Assembly (NCBI GenBank): GCA_015501075.1
Contig: JADNYJ010000155.1
Location: 28,636 to 92,635 of the forward strand
DNA from: Gymnopilus junonius
Taxonomy: Eukaryota; Basidiomycota; Agaricomycetes; Agaricales; Galerinaceae
Reading direction: 5' to 3'
DNA: 64,000 nt
Below the pieces are notes generated by a model that was not told the origin of the DNA, did not search any database, and saw only the letters and a list, made by a program, of their open reading frames with translations. The stretch's first letter is position 1. Every line of letters begins with the position of its first letter. Positions 12,328-24,891 of the stretch are shown in pieces. Made by a program: the position numbers and the translations under genes.

Positions 12328-12899
12328 CTAATTCTCTTTCTCCACAAGCTCATTTACGATATCCACCGCCCTCTTGAACTTGGCCTTCTGTTCATCAGTT
12401 GCTTGCACAGAGCTCGTTCCACCTCCACAGCCCTGGGGACCACCGTTTATCCATTCTAGGTCGTCACTACCCCATGCGATGCTGGTATCGAGCCCGTAGA
12501 TATCCTCGCTCCCCGGAGGTGACTCTGTCGGCAATTCCTTCAAGATATTGTGCAGCTCTTCAACCAGAGCAGCGGTATGATCCTTCTTTGCGTTGATAAA
12601 CTTCGGAGCAATCTCCTGTAAGCTAGGGGTACCAGCAGGACGGATTGCAGACGTGATGGTAAGCAATTCAGTGTTTAGAGGTTGAGTGATAGTGAAGATC
12701 GCGTCAGGGGTCGGTGGTGCAAAACCGCCCGTAATGCCTGTCCATGAAGGTGAGGGTTCAGGTATGTAAGATTAGATATCTTTCAAATATTACAGACCTT
12801 TCTGAAGTCTCAAAGAATATTCTCCTACAGGCATGGCTATGGTGGAAGGTAAGAAAGATAACGCCAAGAGCGCAGTCCAAGGCACCTGCATAAGCATCG
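12328..12899 (-). CDS. Small secreted protein, 169 aa
   Basis: Exon 1 (12899-12800) encodes a clear signal peptide, MLMQVPWTALLALSFLP followed by STIAMP. A 62-bp GT-AG intron (12799-12738) joins it in frame to exon 2 (12737-12328), which begins ITGGFAPPTPDAIFTITQ. The mature part has an Ala/Glu/Lys-rich helical segment (KKDHTAALVEELHNILKEL), a Gly/Cys spot (GGPQGCGGGTSS) and a charged helical end (KAKFKRAVDIVNELVEKEN). No catalytic motif or known family was recognised, and there are too few cysteines for a classic effector fold. Its start is 153 bp from the start of the plus-strand cysteine-tailed gene, so the two share a bidirectional promoter. Start choice: the only ATG that opens the signal peptide; a second ATG two codons later is possible. 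Confidence 0.65.
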
Positions 12900-13052
12900 C
12901 CTTGATCAATCGCGGCATCATCGCGGTAAGTCTCGAGCCCACATAAGGTTAGGGTCAGCCTGACGTCATCATACCTCCTTTCAAAGTAAACTCAACATAA
13001 AGCTCCTCGTTCCTGCGGTCATTCAGGAAAGCACTTGATTCCAACCACCACC

Positions 13053-13345
13053 ATGCCACCCACGAACAACTACTTCGGCGAACCCATGCCTTCATATCCT
13101 CCACAAGCGCATCCCTCGCTCGAGCAGAATAACGCCATTAATGACCAGCCTGCACCCTCGCGGGCCATGTCATTACATGCTCCGCAGCAGAACAACTCGA
13201 AGCAGCCAGCTGCGAGACTTCGAGGAGGATGCATACCATGTCCAGTACGTTAATTTACCCATTTCTGAGTTCGTCCACTTAAAACGCCTTCCTTTAGGAT
13301 GGTGGTTGTTGCTTTATTATCCCGATACCATGCCCATGCTGCTGA
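13053..13345 (+). CDS. Small protein with cysteine-rich C-terminal tail, 79 aa
   Basis: The ATG at 13053 sits in a strong context (CCACCATGCC). Exon 1 (13053-13244) encodes a Pro/Gln/Asn-rich, probably disordered stretch (PPTNNYFGEPMPSYPPQ). A 53-bp intron follows, and exon 2 (13298-13345) encodes the end. Across the junction the tail reads RLRGGCIPCP, then DGGCCFIIPIPCPCC, and stops. Short, Pro/Gln-rich proteins with a C-terminal block of Cys and hydrophobic residues resemble CYSTM-type or palmitoylated membrane-tethered proteins; this is inference. The gene is too short to be found by ORF length alone. It is divergent to the small secreted protein. Confidence 0.6.
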
Positions 13346-14662
13346 AACAAAAACGCACTCCATTGGTGCAACCATTTCAAATTGAAGCAGAGAGACGAAT
13401 TGTTCTTCGATTCTTAAAGAACATTTCAATTCTGTTACCCACATAGTTTCATTAATGCACGCTGCAGAAAGGATTCTTTTCGGGAAGGACCAACCACAGT
13501 AGATGACAAGGACTTCCAATCGTGTGTTGTTTAAGGAATAGGACATCAGATCGCCCTTGTAGTATTTTCTAAGCGCGAATGGAAAAGGCATAGTGGAAAA
13601 ATTAATGCTTAGAAATTACTAGTGGGAGGATGCTCACATTCATGACGCTTCTTGAAACCTCTTAGAAGGCAGTTCTGCATAAGTCGTGAGCAGGGGGTCA
13701 GTTAAATTGCGGAAAACCTTACATCCAAGGTATTTCCTACTCACTCCACGTCGTAACTGCATGACCGAAGACGATGGGCTTCCTGGGACGTATGAAGGCT
13801 AAAGGATGAAACTTCAAAGCTCAAACTCAAGGAGAACACTTTGAACGATGAAACTGTGTCAAAATCGGATCCCCGCCCAAAAGAGACACAGTCCGGATTT
13901 CCTAGGATGATGATCCATTTCACTCGTTCTAAACGCGTCGTCTATTTTGAAAGACGGGGACGGAGCATACGCCAAGCAGGTACCTGTTAAAAAGGCATCC
14001 GTAGGGCTTGGCCAATGACCGCAGTGTCATTATGACTGAATGAGCAACAGCACGACAGAAGCATCGTAATGCAGCTGGCGTCGTCGGACCGTCCCGGTAA
14101 AAAAACCCGCAAAGTTGGATATCTATAACGAATATTAGTGAGCAAAAAAAATAGCTCGACGACAGCACACACGTAGCTCTCCGGTCCAATCGTTGCTCAA
14201 CACCTTCCATTGGCCATACACAACGCACTATCCCGCGCACGAGGATGCCTCCGGATGTCTCCGTGCCAGCTCTGCACAAAAGCCTAGGATGCAGCTTTTC
14301 GTCCACGTGTGCTTCTACATCCGAACTACACCAGAAGAGACGGAATGAGACGGAATTGAACAAGCGTAAAAATAACTTCCAGAGCTGCTACAGTCATAGC
14401 TTTTGGTGGATGTAAGGGACAAGGGGCGTTTTCAAAAATGCTTGACAACGACAGTGCCAGCAAAGAAATCGATGACAAATCAAACAATTACTCCATCGAG
14501 GAATATTATACATTTATGACGGCGGCTACGGCCGGAGAGGCGATCATCCAATCGACGGCTCTGGGTGAAGAACAAATGCAAGCTAATCATATTATAATAC
14601 AGCACTATTTTGGAAGAAATTACAGATGCGACTTTCTCCATATCTAGAAACCGAGCCATCAC
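13346..14662. other. Gene-free 1.3 kb
   Basis: A minus-strand ORF at 13929-14363 (144 codons) has no recognisable domain and no believable splice partners. Nothing else supported was seen. Confidence 0.35.
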
Positions 14663-17600
14663 TCAACCAATGCGCCCACCTTCAGCGCTCGCAATCAATG
14701 TCTGGACCTGTGGTCCATACTGGTTCGTCAATTTCCCAAGTTCCTGCTGCAGATACTGAAGTGGATTTTGAACATAAGCAACAGGATCGGGCTCAGCTGT
14801 CTCAGAAGCGGCGAGACGAGAGTAAGCGGCTTGGTAACCAGCGGTCTGCTCCTCAAAGTCAATGGCAGTTATTGATGAATCGCCTTGCTCGTCATGCTTG
14901 ACATCGAGGTACTGGGGTTCGCTGAATAATTTTCCAAGAGCAGAGTAAGTCGGCGACCTGTGAATAATGAATGAGATAGACATTGGGACATATAAGGAAA
15001 TAGCTTACCATGCTCTAACTGAAGGCTCTTGCATCATCAACGTGCTATGACAAAGCAGACGAGTAACGCCAATGACGGCCAATTTGCGTTCTTTATGGGG
15101 GAATTTGGGAGCTTGAGGAATAACAAAGTTTGTTAGGACCTGAGACCAGAGTCTGTCAAAGCGCGTTCAGTTCTGCGGATCCGCCAAGTGATGATGGGTG
15201 CACGTACCCGGGTTGAATTTCTTCAACCTTCTGGATGATGAAATCAGGCGTCAGCCCTTCCACATTAATGGCCATTGTGTAAAGTATAAACTTTGCGAAG
15301 AGATAGATGTATTTATCCGTCTTGCTGGTCTGCAGGCGTGTCAGTAAAACGATGAAAACTGGCTTTAGATATTGTTGAAGGTCAGCCCTAGGGGTTGTCG
15401 TCTGTGTAGCGAATGCGAACGATAGGATCTGAAAGACTCACGGCTTCACATTCAACATGACAGATTGAAGGAGCTCAATTCCCCAGACATCATTCAACTT
15501 GGACGGGATTAAGCGTTGCTGAGCCACCGCCAAGACAGACGCCACCTGGCCGGCCGCGAACATTTGAGCAGCATCCTGCGCAAGGAAAGACTTGAGCAGC
15601 CTAACGAGACCAGGGATGCTACCTTTCTGCTGCCACATGGCCGGAGTGAAAAGGAATGGAAGAAGATTGCGATATTCAGCGGGAACCCCCCTTCCGCGAT
15701 GGAATTCAAGCATCTGGGCGAGGATTTGGAAGACATAAGGGATGTATTCTGGTGGAGGTGAGATTATCTATTCATCAAGTGAACTTCAGGAACAAAAGGA
15801 AGGGTAACATACGGTCGATGTCTTGCTGGATAATTATGATGAAAGGCCCAAACAATGCCTGTTCAAAGGTTGGTAGAGAAGCTGGAGAGCCGCCAACAAC
15901 AAATCTAGAAGATGTTTAGTGAGTCGGAGATCAGTGACAGATAAGCGACGGACCTCATCAAACCAGATATGCTTTCAAAGATATACTGGTCGAAATGAGG
16001 GTTGCTAGGATTTTGGAGATGACACCCAAAATAGTAACCAAACGGCCCAGAATACGGTCATATCCAGGAATCAGTGTTTCACGAGCAGTGACCACGATCC
16101 GCATGACACCTTAATTTAATTATGAAAGTCAGCGAATTGACAAGTTTTAGGAGGACAGGACACCGACACTTCATCAAATGATCGTTCTCGGCTACTTTCT
16201 CTGGCGTGCGAGCAGCTTCAATTCTGGTTAAAAGAGCATTTATCAACTCGATAGCAGAATCACGAATGTCAGCCTGTGCGAAGCTGTTCCATAAAAACGG
16301 GACCGAGTGTGAGTTACTCGCCAGAATTGGAAGATTGAAAGACCCACAGCAGCTGATTGCCTTTCTTGATCGATAAAATTCGGTCGATGGTGATAGCAGC
16401 GTAGGTGTAGGTGACATAGTTTTCGGAACGAAGATGGTGCGCCAGACGAGGTAGAACAGAGAGCAGTTGTTCTTTGGTGAGCTACGAACCCATGTCAGTA
16501 GGTGACGTTCAAGAAAGAGTCGTGGGCTAAATATGGTACCTGGTTTCGAAACGTGAGCAAGAACCGAATAGCATCAACCTGCAGAATGGGGTGCACGGTT
16601 CCCGACGCCCGCTTGAAGGTCTTCAAAGACATTGGTAGAGAAGAATTCAACTACGTTAATCAAAGCGTTGGTTGAAGTAACGCCATGCTAAAAAGAGATA
16701 AATTAAAATGCAAAAATAATGACCTGCCTCATCGAAGAAACTGTACCTGCGCAGTCGAGCCCCTGGTCGCAATCGCTGTCAAGAGATAGATGGCGCCATC
16801 TTTAGCTTTCCAGTTCTCCTCCTTGTTGTCGGAATACTCTTTAAGCCCTTTGTTAATCCACGAGCCCACGATCTCCGTAGTGTCCGCTTCGTATCCGCTG
16901 CCAACGAGCGCTTGGAGTACATCTGCCGCAGCTTGTCGGCGGGTAGCTAAATCGGTTCCCGTCGTCGATACAGAAAGATCTAAACGGATGAATTCCAATG
17001 GGTCATCTTCAAATTGTTCGACATCATGTTCACGAAGGGTGACATTTGGAACTACGACGCCTTCCACAAGCGCAGATATGGTGTCACGAGAAGAAAATAG
17101 GGCCTTGTAGTAACCTGATCGGATAGCCGTAGACAAGAAACGCAATGATTGAGACACGAGCTGCAGATAGACTTGAGATTAAAAATACATCCTTCCGATG
17201 AAGAAAAATGGAATACCGACAGCATCATCTGCCACTCCTGGCAGTTTGTTTGAACCAACTAGCGTCCACACGGCTTGCACCAACGTTTCCACAGACGCCG
17301 TTTTTTGAAGTTGTTCGGGATATAATTTAATGAACAACTAAAGAAAGGTCAGATTCTGATGCTTATAGCACTGTCTTTGGTCTTACTTCGGCAATCTCGA
17401 AAATCCCCGTCTTTATTTGCGACGTCAGGGATGGTGTAGTATCATCTGGCTGCACAGCACTTAAGGAATTTGAATGACAGAGACAGATAAAAATGACCTA
17501 CGTCACCCCTCAGCTCGATTGGGTCCCACAACAAAAAAGCCTGGAACCATCCTGTGCCCGGACCGAAAAATTCTTCGTGGCTATCCTCAATATCGGGAGG

Positions 17601-18401
17601 AAGATCTTGACATGTGAAGTCATGGTAAATCTCAACGAGAAGCACCATAGCTTGAGCAAGTAAGGCATAGTTTTGTGGTGGAGACGTGAGAGCGGGATTG
17701 GGGCTAGGTTGAACGAGAAGCAGTTTGGCAGTTTGTCTAAAGAGTTGCATAAATGGTAACATGAATTTGGAGAGAACAAAGTTGATCTCGGTGAAGAGTT
17801 GATCTGATCGGACATGGGCTCGCCATTGTTGGAAAATGGAATGGGCTGTCTGCAGTACACCGATGTTTACATTATAATCTGTCTCAGAAAGAGACATAAC
17901 GAGTTGCTAAAAAATAAATCTACTTTCAGAAGGATTCATGATATGACTGGAGATGACGCACGTCAATGAGATTGTCCCACTTTGCAGGAAAGTCTAATTC
18001 AGCAATCAAAGCCACAGACTCAGCCACCTGTGCGCGTATCGCCTTGTCGGCTGGTGCAGATAAGGCAAGCATAGCCGGTACCAACTGCGCCCTTAATGCA
18101 GCCTTATCCTGTTCGGCCAAAGGCTGCACGTCCTAGATCGATCAGACAGGGTTCAGTCAGGGCGCGTCTCTGTCGCAGCATGTGGCACAAAACTCACTTC
18201 TTCCCATCTAAGTTTGGTTATGTTCTTCAGATATATACTCCCGGAGAGTCTGATTGCGCGATCTTGTGAAGATTCCAACACCAATCGCAGAAGATGAGTC
18301 AAAAAGCCTGGTTGTGCGCTCAAAGCACTCAGGTTTTGCTCGGCCTGTTTTCGGGTGTCTGGGTTGAGAGATGAGAGAAGGAGAGATGGAAGATCGGCCA
18401 T
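14663..18401 (-). CDS. CSE1: Exportin-2 / CSE1, importin-alpha re-exporter
   Basis: A multi-exon gene. The first exons are well fixed: 18401-18198, 18132-17962, 17906-17502, 17449-17387, 17337-17221 and 17160-16747, all joining in frame. The N-terminus (MADLPSLLLSSLNPDTRK, then LSGSIYLKNITKLRWEE) is the importin-beta N-terminal repeat. LALSAPADKAIRAQVAES and LDFPAKWDNLI follow. Later parts, such as FGPGTGWFQAFLLWDP, are characteristic of CSE1/CAS, as is the C-terminal RSPTYSALGKLFS. The family exports importin-alpha from the nucleus with Ran-GTP and is normally essential. In the exon beginning at 16687 the frame must shift by one base at a GGG near 16608-16610 (after VFEDLQA) to reach the conserved HPILQVDAIRFLLTFRNQ. 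The exons from about 16560 to 14663 are less certain in detail. Confidence 0.88.
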
Positions 18402-21400
18402 TTATGTTGTATACACAATTTGCGCGTACTAATCTTGAAATTTCGTGAAATCCGTGATAGTGGAGGAGGAGAAAAAGATCCTGAGCTTTTGCGCCAAATC
18501 TTCCAGACGCGTGCAGCACCGTCACCCGCGCACGTGACATTGACATCAACAACGGATTCAGATGGGCCAGAAAAAATCGAACACAAATTGGCCATTGTCT
18601 CCGACCGTCGTCTCCATCTAAACTCTACTTCAGTCTTGCGTATCTGGATATGTGGCCCCCTATATATCAAAGCCAAAGAATTTGCTGTCTGTTCCTCTCT
18701 TATGAAACAGGAGCGTATATGTTAATTTTCGCTGCCACTTTACGGGTGCCTTGAACCTGCTTTGGACCTGCTTTTTGCTCTTCGTTATCTTCCAGGGATA
18801 CACTCTTTTGCGGTGCCATAACTAATTCATCAATATTCTGCCCTCTTTTGTCCGATTTGGAGGCCTAAAACCATAAGTCTCTGGTCTTTGGCAATTTTCA
18901 GGCAATGACAAACACGCGGTGCTCCAAAGGACATTTAAAGTGATTGGTCCTTCAAATGCGGATTGCGGAGTCTTGTCAGAATGCTTGCTCCTCTCCATTC
19001 TTTATTCTTGCATGCTAGGGCATGGGCCGCATGGATGCCAATCCTGGACTCGACGTAACTCGGATCCTGATGGTTGGGCACTCCATTCTTTCCCACTCAG
19101 TGGGTGCCCGTCATGTGGGGAAATTTCCAGTCTATCGCTGGTAGCGATAGACAGACAGATCATCTTTTTTGACTTGCCCATCTCCTGATGGCCCATTCCG
19201 CATTGGTAAACCAAAACCTCCTGAACGCCTTTACTATAGTGCCTTGCCTCAGGGGGCCTCACGTTGAATTTGAAGGTCGACAGGTTTAATGCCGAAATCT
19301 TTACTTCAGTTTTGTTGACCTCGGACTGACGTGGCTTGGGCGTTTGCATAGCAAATTATAAAACTATTGATGGCTCTCAGGTCCTTATAGAAATATAAAT
19401 CAGCCATCCGGGCCAGACATGAACCTCAATTTTCCGCAGCAGCTACTTATTTGTACCCAGTCTTGTCATTGGACAGCGTTCTTTAATGGACTGATCACTC
19501 CCAGGTGTCAGCCTTTCCGAGTTCACCACCCACATACCTCCGAATTTTGTTCCTCCGTGAAGAAGCCAGGCGACTGACAGGAGACCGCCAAAATAAGGGT
19601 TCTAGCAACCTTAAAATAATGCATAAACTCCTCGAATCTATTTGAAAAGGCGCAGCCTAGGTAAGTGAATTGGTTAAGTCAAGTTACTGGTACTTATAAG
19701 GCTTTAAGTGTAAACTAGGGGAAAAGAAAGGATAACGAGAAGACAAACACTCCGTTAAAGTGACAAGCGAAAAGGAAGAGGACTAACGGTGATGAAACAC
19801 CTATTACACAACTATCTGTCAACTGGTTTCGGGGCGGGGTCCATCTACTCGATGGGCGGGTCAGGGTGACAGATTTACAGATGTTTGGGTACGACACGCG
19901 CAGCGAGGACGATCATCCCCGTCGACAAAAGCTACATTTCGAAGGAGAAACGTTAGTGACGACCGTCTTGGCTGGCTTAAGCCTAGAACACAAGGCCTAT
20001 CAGCAACATTCCCACTGCGCCAAAATAAACCACGCACCACTGGTTACATGTCTGAGGACAGGTCGCCGGGGAACAAGATGGGTTATGAAACTGGCTATAG
20101 CGGCAGTTGGCAGAGCGACAGTCGACCTATGAAAGGAAGAAACAGAAAGAAAGGGACATTCATGTTTAAGTAACCTGCGACGAAGATATTGTGGAACCGA
20201 GATGAGGCGTACCCGACTGTCCGATTGAGGATGGTCATGGCCACAAGCATGGCGCGTGCACTGGACTTCTCGGAAGCACATTTTGAGATAATAAAATGGA
20301 GATGATAGGCAGCGATGTAGTCTGTTGGAGGAGATATGCTCGTCAGCGATGGACTATTGAACGAACTTCCTCACACATCGCTCTACCTTATAAACCCCCA
20401 ACTATTGCGTCAAAGGTGTGAAGGATGATGGACACAACCTCCCGTACTTTCGTCACTTTTTAAAGAGCATTGAGTTGGTAAGAATTTGTCAGAGAACACA
20501 GCCGTACGGTCGGTGCACGTCGGGGCAGCGAAAGAGCTTCGATGTCCCAAAAGAGGATAGCGAAAAACAGAGATTGCGCTAAGGCTTTTCGAGATCTGAG
20601 TGGTGGAATGAAGCAATGCCAACCAATAAGGGAGGGGCAATTGTGAGGTTAAATTGATTATTGTTCGTGGTCACCCTGAAGTGGCATCGCTTCCAGGGTT
20701 TGGATTAGCACTCCGAGGCGGAGAGGTAGTTGAACACAGAGTAGATGTCATCATATTTTCTTCCGTATGGCAGATGAACCTTCATTTCTCAATTTTCGCT
20801 CTCCAAAAATCAAAAGACGCTTGCTCCTTATGTCTCGCGATATAAATTGGCGCGGGTCTACGTTCTCCGGCCGGGCAGCTTGAAATAAGCTCATTTCGGT
20901 GCCCTCAATAGCGGATGTCCAGGGACTCCGGAAAATGCTTAATGATATTTAGCCGGATGCGATTGATCCGGGTCAACTGCTTGTCGGGATCTATGTATTA
21001 AGTACACACAACATGACATCTAGTATTTGGGAGATGAGCAAAAGCGCCCCAGGACAATTAATCACAGCCCGATCTTCGACGTCAAATACGTACATGATGC
21101 TCGCGCATGCTTAAACTTTAACGGGCAATTCTCTTATGTTTGCCGCCGATCTGATGCGCAATTTGTCGACATCGAGTCTAGCGAAGACATAGAAACATAC
21201 GTATAAGGTGCTTGTCAGAAGCTAGAAGGCTTCGATAAGATGAAGGAAATACATGTAAATGATGAGTTTTAACTCATTAAACATGTCATAATAATCATAT
21301 TCTGTGAGAATCGGTAGATATACAAAGAAAAGGATGGGGATGACAGAATACGTCAAGAAATTTCACGAAGGGAACGGAGGGACCACATAAACGGCATGCC

Positions 21401-21538
21401 TGCAAGGTGACCACCCGAGCTCCACCCATCATATTGTCGGCGTGCATAGGCATTGTGATCCGTCGGAACACTGGAGGGGAAAGAGCACTAAAGAATACAT
21501 GCGATGCGTCATGCGAAAATCAAAAAGAACAGAAGCTA
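18402..21538. other. Gene-free 3.1 kb between CSE1 and HIS2
   Basis: No gene is supported. Minus-strand ORFs at 19002-19349 and 20000-20281 lack recognisable domains. The first 150 bp form the CSE1 promoter. A perfect 10-bp inverted repeat lies at 19130-19152. Confidence 0.4.
19130..19152. repeat. Short perfect hairpin
   Basis: GTCTATCGCT and AGCGATAGAC are perfect inverted copies separated by GGT. It could be a small terminator-like or protein-binding palindrome. No transcript boundary is known nearby. Confidence 0.5.
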
Positions 21539-22585
21539 TTACGTAGTGTTTTGACGCCAAAAACCGTGGTCTAACCAATCTCCGTCAAGCCTGACAGGTT
21601 GAATTCTCCTCCCGGCAGCGTTTGGCGTAGTACTTTGTTGTAAATACCAAAGTTGGGTCACACCCACAGACTGCAGATATCCTGGCAGGCGGTCGTAATT
21701 TAGTCCGACTGCATTCGGTCCGTGGCTGTCATCGGATAGGGCAAAGCGGCCTCCGAGGCTGTTGATTACCTAATGCAAACGTTATCAGCCCCGCCTTCAG
21801 GATTGCACCGCGAGTCGACCTCCGACTTGCCTCTACAACGTCTTCCGCGGGGTAGGCCGTATCCCACTTCTTTCTGAATGCCGCTGCGTTCAGCTCGAAC
21901 AACGCACCATATTGGACGGCATAACGAACATTCCGCTCGATCTTTGAGAATACGCGGGGGTAGTCCCGAAAGTGTAGAGAAGGCTGATAAAGGCGACATA
22001 GATCGAAATGGCCAACCACCTCTGGCTTGAAGCGTCTAAGGAGTTCGTATTGTGCATCAAAATATGCCGAAAGGAATACTTCTTGACGGTCTTCTTCTTT
22101 CTCGTCGGCGAAACTGGCGAGGGCTTGCTGATAAGTAGGCAAGTCGAAGTCTATTGGGATTCCGTTGACATGATGAATAGATCCAACAATATATTCCACG
22201 CGGTCTCCGAATCTTTCCAGAGTCTTTTCGAGATTTTCGAGGTCGAGACCTGTAATGAATTCCGTTTCCAGTCCTACTAAGAGGGTAATTTGGCTGGCAT
22301 AGAGTGACTTGAGACGATGTGCTTCCACCACAAAGCTATCAAATTGACTTGAAAGTGATTCGATTGGAAACTGACCCTTCTCTGTAACTCAGCGAACCTC
22401 ATACGAATGAAAAAGGAGGTATTTACCTCCTCAGGGTAAAGATCGACCTCCCGATAACGTGGAACGTGTTCCGTTAAGCCGTACACCTGAAAGCGCTTGC
22501 GTATAGCCTCTTGTACAACTTCCTCCAATAATCCGGAGGCATGCTTACAGAACTGGCCAGAGTGAGAGTGATGGCTGTGAGGCAT
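21539..22585 (-). CDS. HIS2: Histidinol-phosphatase, PHP family
   Basis: Three exons (22585-22427, 22376-21831, 21769-21539) give 311 aa. The start MPHSHHSHSGQFCKHASG is the metal-binding HxHxH-type motif of PHP phosphatases. GLTEHVPR, VGLETEFITG, VGSIHHVNGIPIDFD, VGHFDLCRL and FALSDDSHGP supply the remaining metal ligands of the trinuclear site. The enzyme dephosphorylates L-histidinol phosphate in histidine biosynthesis. Intron 2 (21770-21830) is a GC-AG intron (donor GAG/GCAAGT); removing it joins DVVE to VINSLGGRFALSDD exactly as the family expects. Intron 1 (22377-22426, 50 bp) is GT-AG with acceptor after GAGAAG. The reading frame is intact. Confidence 0.92.
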
Positions 22586-22858
22586 GCTTTATGAAAAAGG
22601 GTCTTGAATAGCCGGAAATCAGATCATTTCTGGCATTCTGCGCGATCGGCGATCAAAATTAGAACATGCCGACCTGCCGAAACATTAGGCAGATTTTATC
22701 TTATCTGATGAGATGAAGTCTCGCAAATATAATACATTTTAGCTAGATGACAAGATTGTGACTTTATAATAAATAATATGGAGTCGTGTCCCATGCAAAT
22801 AAAATATCCAGCCAACTGGCTGCGTCGATTTTTGTTTGTTTTCGAATTCCGCAAGTTA

Positions 22859-24891
22859 CTAAACGTAGTGGCCCCTGCTTCCTGCTCTGCCCTGACGCAC
22901 AAACAAGGTTCTCGAAATGGCCATCCCAATGGCTCCGCAGAAGATCATGGTCTGGACAAATATCAGAGTCTATATCTCTAGATCTCGAGAAATGAAGGGA
23001 CTTACTCCACAAAAAATAATTGACCTGGACCAGGCGAAGTGGCCCGCGTCAGACTTTAGCAAACTACCTTCGATAGGTGTGCCAACCAGCATCGATATCC
23101 CAACGATCGAGAAAGCAATTCCCATACGTGTTCTAAGTGGTCGTCATTAAAGGTAAACTAAAACGGATTCTTGATCGTACCCTTGCTCCTTTGCATGGTT
23201 GCATAGCTGTGCCAAAAGAGAAGGTATGAGTGAAATATCTATATGAAATTAGGACAAAAGTATGCCAAGCGATCATAAGAAAAATGACGAACATGATCCA
23301 GACCAAAATCCAAAAAGAAGTCCAAAGACGATTACGCCAGGGAAGTCTGATATGGCAAACATTGTGAACGCCAATCCGGAAGATATGAAGAGGCAAGGAA
23401 GTAGTAAGTTATACGTTCCGAACTTGTCAGCAAAGAAATTGGGCAATAAGCGTCCCAGGGCGCTTCCAGCATTTAGGATCGCCAACTAAATAGAAATTGG
23501 CTGTTAGTGACCCCAGATTAACTCGATTGGGAGCCAGCGGACGTACAGAGTAAAAGGCTAAATTATTGCTGATTTTACGGTTAACAGCGTATAGTTGGAG
23601 GTAAAAGTCTAAAGGTAATCCTTTAACTATCTGAGTCGAGAAAAGAATGCTTCTGGCGTACAAGGGAAGAATAGTCCAAGATTTATGCAAAAGGCTCTGT
23701 ATTACGACAAGTCAAAAAAGATGAAAGGATATAAATCAGACAAACTCACGATGCAACTGACACGAGAAATGCGGAATCCTGACAAATAACGCGGATGTTT
23801 GGCCTCTGTGAACCACAAGCGATGGGTTTCGTTTTCATTAGAAAATTTGACGCCAGGAGCATAACACCGCACAGAGCCGCAGTCGCCCGAATAGCGTTCG
23901 CAAACGATGTCCGTTGACTGAATTCGTTCAATAATATTGGCCAAATTATTCCACCGAAAGACGCTCCCTGTCAAACTATCATTACCCAAAAGACAAAATG
24001 AAATGACAAAAAAGATCTGCTTACAGATACTGCTATCCCCGTGGACAGGGCTCGGCGACGTTTAAAGTGGTGTCCGATGACTGTAAGAGACGGAAGAAAA
24101 AGAAGAGATTGGCCAAGCCCCATTCCCACTGCTTGCGCCAAAAATACCTGATCAACCGTAAGAGCGATGCTTCTATTACATTTTACTGATTCTAAGAATG
24201 AAACTCACTTCATAGTACTGATGCTGACGCGCTAACGATAGCATGAACATAGATGTAATTTGGAGAATTGTGCCCAGGGCGATCATATAGTGGCTGTCAG
24301 AGGGTGTCAAGTCTGGCGACATCACCGACGCCGGAAACGGGCAGACGAGGCGGTACCTACAAATATCCCGCGTCAAACGCTCTGCCGATAAAGAATCCAG
24401 GAATATATTGCATAAAAAGCTGAAAGCTTCCAATCCAGCTGAATAACGAAGCAAAGACAAAAAGCATGAATCATCAGATCAAAGTGATATTAAATCCATT
24501 CGATTTACCCACCTGATGTTAGAAGGACTCTCCTGGCTCAAAAAAATCTGGTGTAGTAGTCCTGGTAGATACCGAACGCTGATACGTAACTTCGAACATG
24601 TGAACGCGGAAGGACTGTAGGGAGGGTTAGGTACATACCCGTATGTGCAGAATTGCACCATCCAACTGGGTGCGTAATCAATGAGGTAGTTCGAGACCAG
24701 AAGAACCACAAGACGTACGCTCCAACTATTGTCCACCAAGCATGGTTACCACCGTCGTAGATTGAGGAATCCTGGGGTAACTGGGATGAGTGCGGTTGAG
24801 ACTGGTCGGCAACTGCACATTTTTCGCCCTCAAAACTTTGTGGATGGCTTGGTACGTCCTGGATTGTAACAGAGCCGCTGCCTTCCGACAT
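22859..24891 (-). CDS. MFS transporter, monocarboxylate-porter type (one frame break)
   Basis: A membrane protein of about 430 aa in many short exons. The N-terminal tail ends in YDGGNHAWWTIVGA, the [D/E]G[G/S] entry motif of fungal MCT-like MFS proteins. WMVQFCTYG, then GIYQDYYTR and SPSNI follow, then FMQYIPGFFIGRAFDAGYF, VFLAQAVGMGLGQSLLFLPS, GASFGGIIWPILLNEF, LAILNAGSALGRLLPNFFAD, and GIAFSIVGISMLVGTPIEG near the end. Such transporters sit in the plasma membrane and move small organic acids or riboflavin; the substrate is unknown. A T-run of seven (plus-strand A-run 24540-24546) causes a stop after YYTRFF; one more base would continue into LSQESPSNI. The gene lies 274 bp upstream of the HIS2 start, same strand. 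Confidence 0.82.
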
